35,050 nt of DNA from Bacillota bacterium. Its GTDB lineage: Bacteria > Bacillota > Clostridia > Tissierellales > Tissierellaceae. Below are positions 22,271-31,055 of the stretch, piece after piece; position 1 is the first letter of the stretch, and each line of letters opens with the position of its first letter. The notes beneath the pieces were generated by a model. The model did no database searches, had not been told where the DNA came from, and worked only from the letters and a program-made list of their open reading frames with translations. The position numbers and the translations under genes were made by a program. The stretch is from positions 1-35,050 of the forward strand of contig JAUWAD010000011.1 of the NCBI GenBank assembly GCA_030602225.1, written 5' to 3'.

Positions 22271-23449
22271 ATTTTCAAGAAATCTAAGAATTATTTCACT
22301 TACCTTTATGGCACTATCTAGTTCCACATACTCATCAGCACTATGATAGTTCTTACCAGATGGTCCAAATACGTAGGTAGGTATATTTAATCTTGTGCCC
22401 AGATAGTTAAAGTCTCCAATGCTTGAAAAATATCCTATTTCAGCTTTTCTCCCTACAATCTCTTCAATGGAATCTTGCAATATTACTGTATAAATATTTT
22501 CTTCATCAACAGTATAAGGCATGAATCCACCATTTAAGCTGTGGGGTGAATCCCTAAACTCTATCTTAATATCTGCTTTTATATTTGCAATTTGTGCTGC
22601 TGTTTCAACTTCCTTTATAAGATACTCCTTAGTCTCACCTCTAACAACATGTCTAAAAACAGTAAAACTTGCCCCTTCAGCAACACTGCAAGCAGCACCT
22701 CCTCCATCTATCTTAATAACACATAGATCCCCTTTACCCAGCTGATCATCCTCTATTCCAGTAATCTCTTCCAAAGCGGATATTAATTTTGCTGCTTCAT
22801 TTATGGCATTTAGTCCTTTTTCTGGATTAGCTGCATGGGCAGCCTTGCCTTTTAAATAAACTGTGTAATTCCAGCCTCCCCTTGCACCAAGACATAGGGT
22901 AGGGAAATCAGTGCCTAAGAATCCACTGCTGGGTTCTGGAACAATGGCACAATCTGCATGATCTGCAATCCCATCTAAAATTATGGCATCTGTTCCAAGT
23001 CCATATGGACCTTCTTCATCGGAAACTATGGTATAAATTACTTCTCCACTAAAACTCTTGTATTTTTTGTTAAATGCGTCAACAGCCATAAGTATGGCAG
23101 CTACTCCTGCTTTCATATCCAATGCTCCAAGACCGAACATTCTACCATTCTCAATTATTGGACTTAGAGGCTTAGTGCTCCAGTTATCAGTAATTTCTAC
23201 AGTATCCACATGACCATTGAGTAAAATCACTGGTCCTTCTCTATCTCCCTTTATACTACCAACTACATTAATACCTTTATACTTAAGTATCCTATCTTCT
23301 GTATATGTATGAAATTCGGCTGGGAGATTTCTCTCTTTTAGCCAGCCGAATACATAGTTCATTGCCTCTTCTTCCTTAAGATAAGGACTGTATATTGATA
23401 TTAACTCGGAAAGTAGCTTTTCAAACTTTTCCTTATCAATATTACCCAT
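22259..23449 (-). CDS. M20 family metallopeptidase (ArgE/DapE/CPG2-like)
   Basis: A 396-residue zinc hydrolase of amide bonds in small peptides or acylated amino acids. Metal and catalytic residues appear as NGHVDTVE (H80, D82), the shared metal ligand in LGALDMKAG (D111), SDEEGPYG (E145 catalytic, E146), EPSSG after VP and the C-terminal YHSADE. A dimerisation lid lies between about 185 and 295. It is the last gene of a unit with an AGCS symporter (16 bases upstream) and a RocB-like peptidase, suggesting intracellular breakdown of imported peptides or derivatives. The exact substrate is unknown. Confidence 0.88.
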   Translation of the reverse strand: MGNIDKEKFEKLLSELISIYSPYLKEEEAMNYVFGWLKERNLPAEFHTYTEDRILKYKGINVVGSIKGDREGPVILLNGHVDTVEITDNWSTKPLSPIIENGRMFGLGALDMKAGVAAILMAVDAFNKKYKSFSGEVIYTIVSDEEGPYGLGTDAIILDGIADHADCAIVPEPSSGFLGTDFPTLCLGARGGWNYTVYLKGKAAHAANPEKGLNAINEAAKLISALEEITGIEDDQLGKGDLCVIKIDGGGAACSVAEGASFTVFRHVVRGETKEYLIKEVETAAQIANIKADIKIEFRDSPHSLNGGFMPYTVDEENIYTVILQDSIEEIVGRKAEIGYFSSIGDFNYLGTRLNIPTYVFGPSGKNYHSADEYVELDSAIKVSEIILRFLENTLL

Positions 23450-23465
23450 AACAATACACTCCCTC

Positions 23466-24839
23466 TTATTTAACTTTACCTATATCCTTAAGGTAATACT
23501 TCTCAGATGTAAAGAACTCTTTTGTTAAATCTTTTACCTCCCCATGTAGAAGGAATAGTGCAAGCATATTTGGGAAGATGATTAGAGCAAGCATAATGTC
23601 TAGGAATTGCCATAGAAGCTGAGCTCCCCCCACTGCACCAACTATAATCGATGCCAAATACACATACCTCATCACTTTTGAAAACTTCAAGCCAAATAAG
23701 TATTCTGCCTGTTTTTCACCATAAAAGATGATAACTATCAGTGTTGAAACTACGAATAACAATAATGATATTGTAACAACCGTTCCTCCAATTGGCCCAT
23801 AGAAATTAGAAAATGCTGCTGCTGGTAATCCTGAAGGATTATCCATAGCCCCAGGTGCTTCCCACAAACCTGATGATAGTACTACAAAAGCAGTGGTTGA
23901 ACAAATAACTATAGTATCCACGATTATTTCGAATAGACCCCAGAATCCCTGTCTAACAGGATGATCATTGGATGCAGCTGAATGTGCCATAGGTGCAGTA
24001 CCCATACCAGCTTCATTGGAGTATACACCTCTTGCAACTCCCCAACGTATAGAAGCTGCTATAACAGACCCTGCAAAACCACCTACTGCTGCCATTGGCC
24101 TAAAAGCATATCCAAATATTAATCCTAAAACTCTTGGCATTTCGCCAATATTAAATATTATAATAACAACTGCTCCAAGGAAATACGCCAAAGCCATGAA
24201 GGGAACAAGCTTTTCAGTTACTCTTGCAATTCTCGTTATACCTCCAATAACTACCAATCCTACTAGTACCAAAGTGATTATACCAGTAATTATAGGTTGT
24301 AGATTAAATGCCTCAAGAGCTGATGCTGATACAGAATTAGCTTGAACCATAATACTTGGTACTAACTCAAGCATTAGGAAGAAGGAGAAGAATACTCCAA
24401 GCCACTTCATCTTAAGACCTTTTTCCATGTAGTACATAGGTCCTCCAACGTATTCTCCTTCTTCATTTTTTTCTCGGTACTTAAATCCAAGAACAATTTC
24501 TACAAACTTTGAACCCATACCCATTATTGCCATTACCCACATCCAGAAAATAGCACCTGGTCCACCAAACATAATTGCTGCTGGAACACCAACTATATTT
24601 GATGCACCCACTGTGGATGCCAATGCAGCTGTAGCTGCCTGGAATGGTGAAACTTCACCTTCAGCTGGTTTTGTAAACATCTTTCCAAATGTTTGCTTCA
24701 TAATATATGGGAAGTATTTTATCTGAAAAAACCCTAATCTAAAGGAAAGGAATAGTCCTCCTAATCCTAAAGTCAGTAACATAGGTAATCCCCATACCCA
24801 ACCAGTTACTACTCCAACTAAATCTAAAAATCCTTGCAT
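23466..24839 (-). CDS. AGCS family sodium:amino-acid symporter (AlsT/DagA-like)
   Basis: A 457-residue inner-membrane carrier with about ten hydrophobic segments. The family landmarks FQAATAALASTVGASNIVGVPAA (about 65-87, shown in part), GGPMYYMEKGL and GVYSNEAGMGTAPMAHS are present. AGCS carriers bring in alanine, glycine or related amino acids with sodium. GGAGG is seven bases upstream of the ATG. It is placed between two M20-type peptidases, forming a rocB-like/symporter/M20 operon with gaps of 39 and 16 bases. Which amino acid it carries cannot be read. Confidence 0.93.
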   Translation of the reverse strand: MQGFLDLVGVVTGWVWGLPMLLTLGLGGLFLSFRLGFFQIKYFPYIMKQTFGKMFTKPAEGEVSPFQAATAALASTVGASNIVGVPAAIMFGGPGAIFWMWVMAIMGMGSKFVEIVLGFKYREKNEEGEYVGGPMYYMEKGLKMKWLGVFFSFFLMLELVPSIMVQANSVSASALEAFNLQPIITGIITLVLVGLVVIGGITRIARVTEKLVPFMALAYFLGAVVIIIFNIGEMPRVLGLIFGYAFRPMAAVGGFAGSVIAASIRWGVARGVYSNEAGMGTAPMAHSAASNDHPVRQGFWGLFEIIVDTIVICSTTAFVVLSSGLWEAPGAMDNPSGLPAAAFSNFYGPIGGTVVTISLLLFVVSTLIVIIFYGEKQAEYLFGLKFSKVMRYVYLASIIVGAVGGAQLLWQFLDIMLALIIFPNMLALFLLHGEVKDLTKEFFTSEKYYLKDIGKVK

Positions 24840-24878
24840 AACAACCTCCTTTTAAATTTACAATTATCTCTCGTCCAT

Positions 24879-26507
24879 CTATAGAATGCAGTCAATAGCA
24901 TATCTTGTTAATTCAGGGGTTTGTTTTAATACATCTTTTCTTAAAACTCTTTCTGTAAACTTATGATAATCTTTCCCCCATGGTCCAATGTTAATAATTG
25001 GTATGGATAAATCTCTTAAATCAGACAGTGGTATATCATATAAGTGTCCCCAATGGGGCATATTTGGTTGAATATAAGGTATTACTTCTTCACTATTGTT
25101 AAGAGCAAAGTAGCTTAAATCAGAAATTCCCATGAAGTAGTATTTTCTTATATAATCAGAATCTAAATTATCATGGGCATACTTAATTAGTTTATCGCCT
25201 ATATATTTGACTCCATTTGGCAAACTTGCAAAATCTAGGTTTGATAAATGTGGATAATATGGTGGTGAAAAGGCTATTACAACCTTTGGACTCTTATCCT
25301 TAAGATAATCTAGAGTTAGGCCGATTAATTCCAGAGTAGAATTAGGGATATTAGTCTTCCCTTTGGCTATATCCTCTTTGATTGATTGAAGTTTCATATG
25401 ATAAGCATTTGCAAAATCCCCTTGAGAATCTTCCATCGCTTGCTTATAGACATCAGAAAATAACTTAACATCTACATCCCACTCCAGTGATTCTATGGGA
25501 AGATGACTCATTATCCTAAATTTAGAATAGTGCTTATTTACTCTCTTAATAACATCTTCAAATGATTTTTCTGTTATTTTCTTAATGTTTTCTAGTATTT
25601 CCTTAGGTGTCTGAGTTAGAGTTAAGACACTAAAATAACCTCCAGCTGATTCTGGAATCGATGCATCATATTGTTCTTTTGTATCTCTAATATAGCTCCA
25701 TGAAGGTGGAGGTGATACCTCACCTTGTACAATATCTGAAAAAACTGGGTTCATATCAATATTTGTTACTATTTCAGATAATATATGACTTGGATTCAAA
25801 CCCTGGAATATATGTCCTATATGTGTCTTCTTACCTCTTACATATACTACAACCATTGTCTTACCCACAGAACCTTCATATATTACCCCGCGGTTTTTAT
25901 CATCTCTCTCATGGGGCTCACCATCTATGCATAAAGCATAGCTTAAATTATACTTCTCCTTTAAATCTTTTAATAAATTTACTCCTTTTCTTGCACCAAG
26001 AGATAATGATTCCTCATCTGGTACAGACATGAACAGTATGTTACCCTTAAAATCTTCAATTTCACTATACTCTTTTAACAAGCACATATGAATGGCTGCA
26101 CCAGCCTTCATATCTGCAGTTCCTCTACCAAATATCCACTCTCCACTGTTTAGATCTTTACTTGCATCCTCATTCAAATCCGCATTTATTAGTTTATCCT
26201 TTAACCTATTAGGATCATATGCGAACTCTTGCAGTATGCCGTAATCATACGAGTCCACCACATCATGATGATGCAAAAGAATTACTGTTTCATTTCCTTC
26301 CCCTTTTACCAACCCCCATACTATTGACCTTTTTAACGGATCTGACTCTATTACGTACTTCCCAAAGTTGTCAGTGTTCTCTTTAAAATAATCAACCTCC
26401 TTTAACCACTGGTAGATAAACTCTTCAACATCCTTTTCCAAATCTGTCCCAGTGTCACTTTTAATACTAACTAATTTATAGAGTAAAGCTCCTATATCCT
26501 TATACAT
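24879..26507 (-). CDS. RocB-like M20 family peptidase
   Basis: A 542-residue member of the M20 group that includes Bacillus RocB (arginine utilisation, activity unproven). Visible motifs are LLHHHDVVDS (H79-D82 region), GRGTADMKAG (about 128-136), VPDEESLSLG (about 162-171), DGEPHERD and the terminal GKDYHKFTER with the last metal His. Length is that of RocB and much longer than classical M20 enzymes. It has a good promoter and AAGGAGGG site and leads an operon with the AGCS symporter and an M20 peptidase. A role in peptide or arginine-derivative breakdown is inference. Confidence 0.88.
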   Translation of the reverse strand: MYKDIGALLYKLVSIKSDTGTDLEKDVEEFIYQWLKEVDYFKENTDNFGKYVIESDPLKRSIVWGLVKGEGNETVILLHHHDVVDSYDYGILQEFAYDPNRLKDKLINADLNEDASKDLNSGEWIFGRGTADMKAGAAIHMCLLKEYSEIEDFKGNILFMSVPDEESLSLGARKGVNLLKDLKEKYNLSYALCIDGEPHERDDKNRGVIYEGSVGKTMVVVYVRGKKTHIGHIFQGLNPSHILSEIVTNIDMNPVFSDIVQGEVSPPPSWSYIRDTKEQYDASIPESAGGYFSVLTLTQTPKEILENIKKITEKSFEDVIKRVNKHYSKFRIMSHLPIESLEWDVDVKLFSDVYKQAMEDSQGDFANAYHMKLQSIKEDIAKGKTNIPNSTLELIGLTLDYLKDKSPKVVIAFSPPYYPHLSNLDFASLPNGVKYIGDKLIKYAHDNLDSDYIRKYYFMGISDLSYFALNNSEEVIPYIQPNMPHWGHLYDIPLSDLRDLSIPIINIGPWGKDYHKFTERVLRKDVLKQTPELTRYAIDCIL

Positions 26508-26553
26508 ATTCCCTCCTTATGTTTACTGGTGGAACGCCCTATCACTTTATTCC

Positions 26554-26582
26554 ATTATACACAATTGATAAATATGGGTCAA
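26554..26582 (-). promoter_or_regulatory. Promoter of the rocB-like/symporter/M20 operon
   Basis: TTGACC (26582-26577), 17-base spacer and TATAAT (26559-26554) on the minus strand. The -35 box lies in the tail of the terminator of the preceding unit. Confidence 0.78.
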
Positions 26583-26586
26583 ATAA

Positions 26587-26618
26587 ACAACCCTCTATAC
26601 ATTTGTATAAAGGGTTGT
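26587..26618 (-). terminator. Terminator of the korB-korA-busR-like unit
   Basis: ACAACCCT/AGGGTTGT and TATAC/GTATA pair around a 4-base loop with one mismatch, followed on the minus strand by TTATTTG. It lies 11 bases after the regulator's stop codon. Confidence 0.7.
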
Positions 26619-26629
26619 GGAAATTTCAA

Positions 26630-27253
26630 TTATTCTTCATCTAAGAAATTATTAACTGCATCAAATACCTCATCTTCACCTATAATCAACAGAATATCAC
26701 CCACTTCTATTGTTGCATAAGGTCCAGGTGAAAGTATTGTTTCATCCGCTCTTCTAATACCAACTATGGTAGCTCCTGTATTTTGCCAAAAGCTTAGTTT
26801 TCCTATAGATTTTCCTATTACTTTGCAGTTTTCAGTAATTTCAACTTCAAATGGCGTCAGGGCTGTTGTATTACTTAATATTGAACTTCTTTCCACAATC
26901 CTATCAATAGTTGTTAGAATTTCCTTTTCCAATTGATGTTTTTTCTCAATCTGTTCCATTAACTTAATTTTAAATGAAGCTAAACTTTCAATATTCTTAA
27001 ATCTGTTAATGTACTTGTAAGCCTTTTCTTTGGATAGGATTGTTATTCCACTACCCTTTGATGATTCAACCACTCCAACATCTTCCAATATCTTAACAGC
27101 ACGTCTTATGGTTTCAGGAGATACATTATATGTTCCTGCCAATGTGGACCTGCCATAAAGCTTTTCACCTTCTGTATACTGTCCCTTGTATATGGCATTT
27201 GCAATATCAAGAGCTATTTTTTCATATCTGGGGCTACTATGATTATCATCCAT
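26630..27253 (-). CDS. GntR-type regulator with RCK_C (TrkA-C) domain, BusR-like
   Basis: A 207-residue protein: GntR winged helix (about 8-72, with SPETIRRAVKILEDVGVV), a long helix likely to form a coiled coil (about 85-125) and a TrkA C-terminal domain (about 132-206, ending VGDILLIIGEDEVFDAVNNF). This is the architecture of BusR, a streptococcal repressor that binds cyclic di-AMP in its RCK_C domain. It begins 38 bases after korA with a GAGGTG site, so it is probably the third gene of the korB-korA operon. c-di-AMP sensing is an inference from the domain set; targets are unknown. Confidence 0.88.
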   Translation of the reverse strand: MDDNHSSPRYEKIALDIANAIYKGQYTEGEKLYGRSTLAGTYNVSPETIRRAVKILEDVGVVESSKGSGITILSKEKAYKYINRFKNIESLASFKIKLMEQIEKKHQLEKEILTTIDRIVERSSILSNTTALTPFEVEITENCKVIGKSIGKLSFWQNTGATIVGIRRADETILSPGPYATIEVGDILLIIGEDEVFDAVNNFLDEE

Positions 27254-27291
27254 TTAAAACACCTCAACTGTATAGTAATAATTGTTTCACA

Positions 27292-28959
27292 CTACTTTAA
27301 CTTTTTATACTCCTTAACTATTTCATCCCCATTTAGTGGACGTCCATCATATTTTAATATTCTTCCACCTACAACTAGTCTTGTCTTCTCATTGATTAAA
27401 CTTTCAAGTTGGCCAGTCCTGTTTTGTTCTATGGTAATTATCTTTTTTGCATTTTTACCAAGTTCATTTATAAGCTTCGTGGGAAATGGCCATATATCAC
27501 CATATACCAATGCTCCAAACGAACTTTTCTCTTTGTTCAGTTCATCTACTGCTTCCTTTAAAGCACCATATGTTGCGCCAAATGCAACAAAAAGAATCTC
27601 TGGATTATCTACGCCCATCTGCCATGGTTCTTCTACTTCATTAGCTAAAATCTCAAACTTCTTCATTCTCTTATCCATCATTTTGTTTCTTGTTTCTATG
27701 GCTTCATCAATATTTCCATATTCATCATGTTCATGACTATCAACAAGTACTATCTTATCTTCGTACTGCCCAGGATTTATTCTTGGTGATACTCCATTAT
27801 CAGTATACTTATATCTTTTATATCTTCCTTCCTCTAGCTCATCCTTAGATGACAAATATCTTTCTATTCTAATTTTATCAAACTCAAAAGGTTTGCTGGT
27901 CATCATATAGTCAGTAAGATACTCTTCAGTCAAAAGAATCACAGGCATCTGATACTTCTCAGCCAAGTTAAAAGCTCTTGCAGTCTGATAAAAAGCATCC
28001 TCAGGTGTTCTTAGTGAAATTACCATTTTGGGGAATTCACCATGACCTGAATGTATTACAAATCTCAAATCTCCTTGTTCTGTACGCGTTGACAATCCAG
28101 TTGCTGGCCCTGGTCTTTGAGCATTTACAATCACAGCAGGAAGCTCTGTTATTCCGGCTAAACTCATTGCTTCAGTCATTAGTGCAAATCCTCCTCCAGA
28201 TGATCCAGTCATTGCCCTTACACCAGCATAGGTTGCTCCTAGAACCATATTTAAAGCTCCAACCTCATCTTCTATCTGGTCCACAAGTATACCCATCTGA
28301 GAAGCTTTAGATGAAATATAGCTCATAACACTGGTTGAGGGAGTCATGGGGTATCCGCAGTAGTACTTAACCCCTGCTGCTATTGCTCCTAATGCCAATG
28401 CTTGGTTACCATTGATGATTATATTTTCATCCTTTTTAAGTTCAATTGAATATTTTTCTATCCCTATATCATATCCCTTTATTAAGCCTTTTAAGTTTAC
28501 CTCCAGAATCCTATCCTTGAACATCTCCTTAACTGCATTCTCTGCTATTTCAATATCCATCCCTAAATACTTAACTATTGCCCCAAATCCTATGGTTGGA
28601 ATTATTTTACTATTTCCTATCTCTTTTGCAATCTTATTTAATGAAAGGTGGTAAAAGTCCTCTTCTTGTAACATTTCATCATCTACGAGAATAATTCCAT
28701 CTTCATTAAGATTTTCTCTGTGTATCTGCACACTCTCTTCTGTCAGGGCAAAAATCATATCTACCTTCGTCTTATAAGTATAAAGTGGTTTGTCAGAAAA
28801 TCTTACCTGCATGAAATTATGACCGCCTCGTACCATGGACATGTAATTTTTGTAAGTGAAAACATGGTATCCACTTCGTTTAATTGTTCTTTCCAATAAA
28901 TGTACAACTGTTTCAATTCCTTGTCCTGCTGCTCCACCAATTAATATTGTATAATCCAT
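27292..28959 (-). CDS. korA: 2-oxoacid:ferredoxin oxidoreductase, fused gamma-alpha subunit
   Basis: A 555-residue subunit of an enzyme that oxidatively decarboxylates a 2-oxoacid to its acyl-CoA with reduced ferredoxin. The N-terminal ~175 residues are the gamma domain (YTILIGGAAGQGIETV, MSMVRGGHNFMQVR). The alpha domain follows (GNQALALGAIAAG, YYCGYPMTPSTSVM, MTGSSGGGFALMTEA). The real start is at 28959, nine codons into the longest frame, because AAAGGTGG lies just before it. It starts 13 bases after korB. The substrate (2-oxoglutarate or a branched/aryl 2-oxoacid) cannot be told, and no delta (ferredoxin) subunit is nearby. Confidence 0.9.
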   Translation of the reverse strand: MDYTILIGGAAGQGIETVVHLLERTIKRSGYHVFTYKNYMSMVRGGHNFMQVRFSDKPLYTYKTKVDMIFALTEESVQIHRENLNEDGIILVDDEMLQEEDFYHLSLNKIAKEIGNSKIIPTIGFGAIVKYLGMDIEIAENAVKEMFKDRILEVNLKGLIKGYDIGIEKYSIELKKDENIIINGNQALALGAIAAGVKYYCGYPMTPSTSVMSYISSKASQMGILVDQIEDEVGALNMVLGATYAGVRAMTGSSGGGFALMTEAMSLAGITELPAVIVNAQRPGPATGLSTRTEQGDLRFVIHSGHGEFPKMVISLRTPEDAFYQTARAFNLAEKYQMPVILLTEEYLTDYMMTSKPFEFDKIRIERYLSSKDELEEGRYKRYKYTDNGVSPRINPGQYEDKIVLVDSHEHDEYGNIDEAIETRNKMMDKRMKKFEILANEVEEPWQMGVDNPEILFVAFGATYGALKEAVDELNKEKSSFGALVYGDIWPFPTKLINELGKNAKKIITIEQNRTGQLESLINEKTRLVVGGRILKYDGRPLNGDEIVKEYKKLK

Positions 28960-28972
28960 ATTATCACCACCT

Positions 28973-29821
28973 TTAATAGAAGTCATTCATTAATTTTTCA
29001 GCATCCATGGGATCTAGTTTAACATCAACTAATGGTTTTCCATTTCGAATAAACTCAAATCTGTCCTCATATGTTTCTCTTTCAACCTTATAGAGTATTC
29101 CTATTGGAATTTCATCTCCAAATTCCAAAGCCTTTTTGTATGCTAAATCAAAATCAGTATAATCGTAGTCATCTGGTAATTTGTAGGCCCTGTCCTTATA
29201 CCATTGATATGTATTTACTTTATTCCATACTACGCATGGTTGTAATATATCTAAATGTGCATACCCTTTATATAGTATGGCTTCTTTCATAAGTTCAACT
29301 AAATGGGGTATGTCTCCAGAAAATCCCCTGGCCACAAAACCAGCTCCCATGGTTAGACTCAAAGCTAATGGTTTGACGGGTTCAACCTTAACACCTTCAT
29401 ATTGCAATGTTGTTATCTGTCCCAGAGCAGTTGTAGGTGAACCCTGACCCTTAGTCAGTCCATAAATTTGGTTATCATGAACAAAGTGAGCAATATTAAT
29501 ATTTCTCCTGATTGTATTAATAAAATGATTTCCACCTTCACCATAAGTATCTCCATCACCTGATTCAGCTATTACTGTTAAGTCTTTATTAGATAGTTTA
29601 ATACCAATAGCAGGGGGCAAGGCTCTGCCATGTAATCCATTAAATCCATTGGCATTTATGTAATGAGGCATTTTCGCCGCTTGTCCTATCCCAGTTACTA
29701 TAACAGCTTTATAAGGGGGAATATTAAGTTCTTCCAGAGCCTGTTTAAGAGCTGTCCTGATCATATAATTACCACATCCAGGACACCAAGATGGGTCATA
29801 AAGTTCATATTCACAATTCAT
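28973..29821 (-). CDS. korB: 2-oxoacid:ferredoxin oxidoreductase, beta subunit
   Basis: The thiamine-diphosphate-binding subunit of the complex, 282 residues. It has WCPGCG (12-17, cluster/TPP region), GIGQAAKMPHY, the TPP/Mg motif GDGDTYGEGGNH (88-99) and HDNQIYGLTKGQGSPT. It is the first gene of the operon; beta precedes alpha, the reverse of many kor loci. The ribosome site AAAGGAGG is at good distance. An extended -10 promoter (TGGTATAAT) lies about 40 bases upstream. It works with the fused alpha subunit in amino-acid-derived 2-oxoacid oxidation. Confidence 0.92.
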   Translation of the reverse strand: MNCEYELYDPSWCPGCGNYMIRTALKQALEELNIPPYKAVIVTGIGQAAKMPHYINANGFNGLHGRALPPAIGIKLSNKDLTVIAESGDGDTYGEGGNHFINTIRRNINIAHFVHDNQIYGLTKGQGSPTTALGQITTLQYEGVKVEPVKPLALSLTMGAGFVARGFSGDIPHLVELMKEAILYKGYAHLDILQPCVVWNKVNTYQWYKDRAYKLPDDYDYTDFDLAYKKALEFGDEIPIGILYKVERETYEDRFEFIRNGKPLVDVKLDPMDAEKLMNDFY

Positions 29822-29861
29822 ATCTTCTCTACCTCCTTTATGATTTACTGTGTTAATCTAA

Positions 29862-29870
29862 ATTATACCA
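29862..29870 (-). promoter_or_regulatory. Extended -10 promoter of korB
   Basis: The minus strand reads TGGTATAAT, an extended -10 element that can act with a weak -35 box; no good -35 is seen 16-18 bases upstream. Confidence 0.55.
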
Positions 29871-29881
29871 TATTGTTTCCA

Positions 29882-29910
29882 TTGTTGTACTGAATTAAAG
29901 TATGTATAAT
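29882..29910 (+). promoter_or_regulatory. Promoter candidate for the P1 peptidase/two-component operon
   Basis: TTGTTG, 17-base spacer, TATAAT. The start codon is about 90 bases further, leaving an untranslated leader in which I see no riboswitch. Confidence 0.5.
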
Positions 29911-30000
29911 ATAATAAATGTGAATTTTATTTAAATATTCATACCCTGAGTAACGAATTGTAACACTTGATACTAATACTAATTTTGGGAGGACTTTAAT

Positions 30001-31035
30001 ATGACTAAAACTCTAAGAGATTATGGAATCACTCCTGGACACATAAAGTGCGGGAGGAATAATTTAATAACTGATGTAAAAGGGGTAAAGGTCGGCCATA
30101 AAACTCTGGATGATGGCGAGATAAAAACAGGAGTGACAGTAATTTTCCCTCACGAAAATAACACCTTTAAGAATAAAGTTATAGCTGCATCCCATGTTAT
30201 AAATGGTTTCGGTAAATCAGTGGGATTAATTCAAATTGATGAACTGGGAACTTTGGAAACACCAATTATTCTTACAAATACTCTAAGTGTTGGAGTAGCA
30301 CAAAATGCCCTTATAAAGTATATGCTGGATCATAACCATGATATAGGTGTGGATACAGGAACTGTTAATTGTGTAGTTGGTGAATGTAACGATGGAGTTT
30401 TAAATACTATTAGAAAATTACATGTAAGAGAAGAAGATGTCTTAGATGCTTTAAACTCGTGTAGTGAGGTTTTTGAACAAGGAAATGTAGGCGCTGGCAC
30501 TGGAATGGTTTGTTATCAATTAAAGGGTGGTATTGGTTCTTCATCTAGAGTTATAGAACTTGATGGATTTGAGTATACTGTGGGTACACTAGTATTGTCT
30601 AACTTTGGGTCTTTGGAGGATTTAATGGTCTTAGGTAATCCTGTTGGTCAAAATATTAAGGAAAATATGGGTATAAATAGGCAAGATGATAAGGGCTCTA
30701 TTATTGTTTTAATAGCAACAGATATTCCTCTGACTGCAGATCAGCTTAAAAGATTGTGTAAAAGAGCACAGTCTGGTATTGCCAGAACAGGTGGATATAC
30801 AGGGAATGGCTCAGGTGAAGTTGCAATAGCTTTTTCCACAGGTAATTGTATCCCCCACTATTCTGATAATGATTTTCTAAATATAAGGACAATAAATCAA
30901 GATAAACTTGATATAGTTTTTAAAGCAGTTGTGGAATCTACTGAAGAATCCATCATTAATTCTATGTTGTGCAGTAGAACAACGGTTGGGAGAAATCATA
31001 AGGAAATTAAAAGCTTATCTGAGTATTTCTATTAA
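30001..31035 (+). CDS. P1 (DmpA/BapA-type) aminopeptidase
   Basis: A 344-residue Ntn-hydrolase-fold peptidase that matures by cutting itself. Family motifs are GNVGAGTGM (161-169), KGGIGSSSR (175-183) and the cleavage site DKGSIIVLIATD, with cleavage expected between Gly232 and Ser233, leaving Ser233 as the N-terminal nucleophile. DmpA/BapA enzymes remove D-amino acids or beta-amino acids from peptides. There is no signal peptide, so it is cytoplasmic. The ribosome site is GGGAGG. A response regulator starts 20 bases later, suggesting an operon with the two-component system. Confidence 0.92.
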   Translation: MTKTLRDYGITPGHIKCGRNNLITDVKGVKVGHKTLDDGEIKTGVTVIFPHENNTFKNKVIAASHVINGFGKSVGLIQIDELGTLETPIILTNTLSVGVAQNALIKYMLDHNHDIGVDTGTVNCVVGECNDGVLNTIRKLHVREEDVLDALNSCSEVFEQGNVGAGTGMVCYQLKGGIGSSSRVIELDGFEYTVGTLVLSNFGSLEDLMVLGNPVGQNIKENMGINRQDDKGSIIVLIATDIPLTADQLKRLCKRAQSGIARTGGYTGNGSGEVAIAFSTGNCIPHYSDNDFLNIRTINQDKLDIVFKAVVESTEESIINSMLCSRTTVGRNHKEIKSLSEYFY

Positions 31036-31055
31036 TTAGTTAGGATGTGATTTAA

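Noticed and set aside
23968-24345. 125-codon plus-strand frame opposite the AGCS symporter
   Set aside because: Mirror of membrane-protein codons with Pro/Thr/Ile-rich sequence; no independent support.
26529-26720. 63-codon plus-strand frame between the rocB-like gene and the BusR-like gene
   Set aside because: It overlaps a promoter, a terminator and the end of the regulator gene on the other strand; Cys/Asn-rich with no recognisable domain.
27239-27736. 165-codon plus-strand frame opposite the end of korA
   Set aside because: Antisense to a conserved gene, Ser/Phe/Leu-rich, no ribosome site or promoter.
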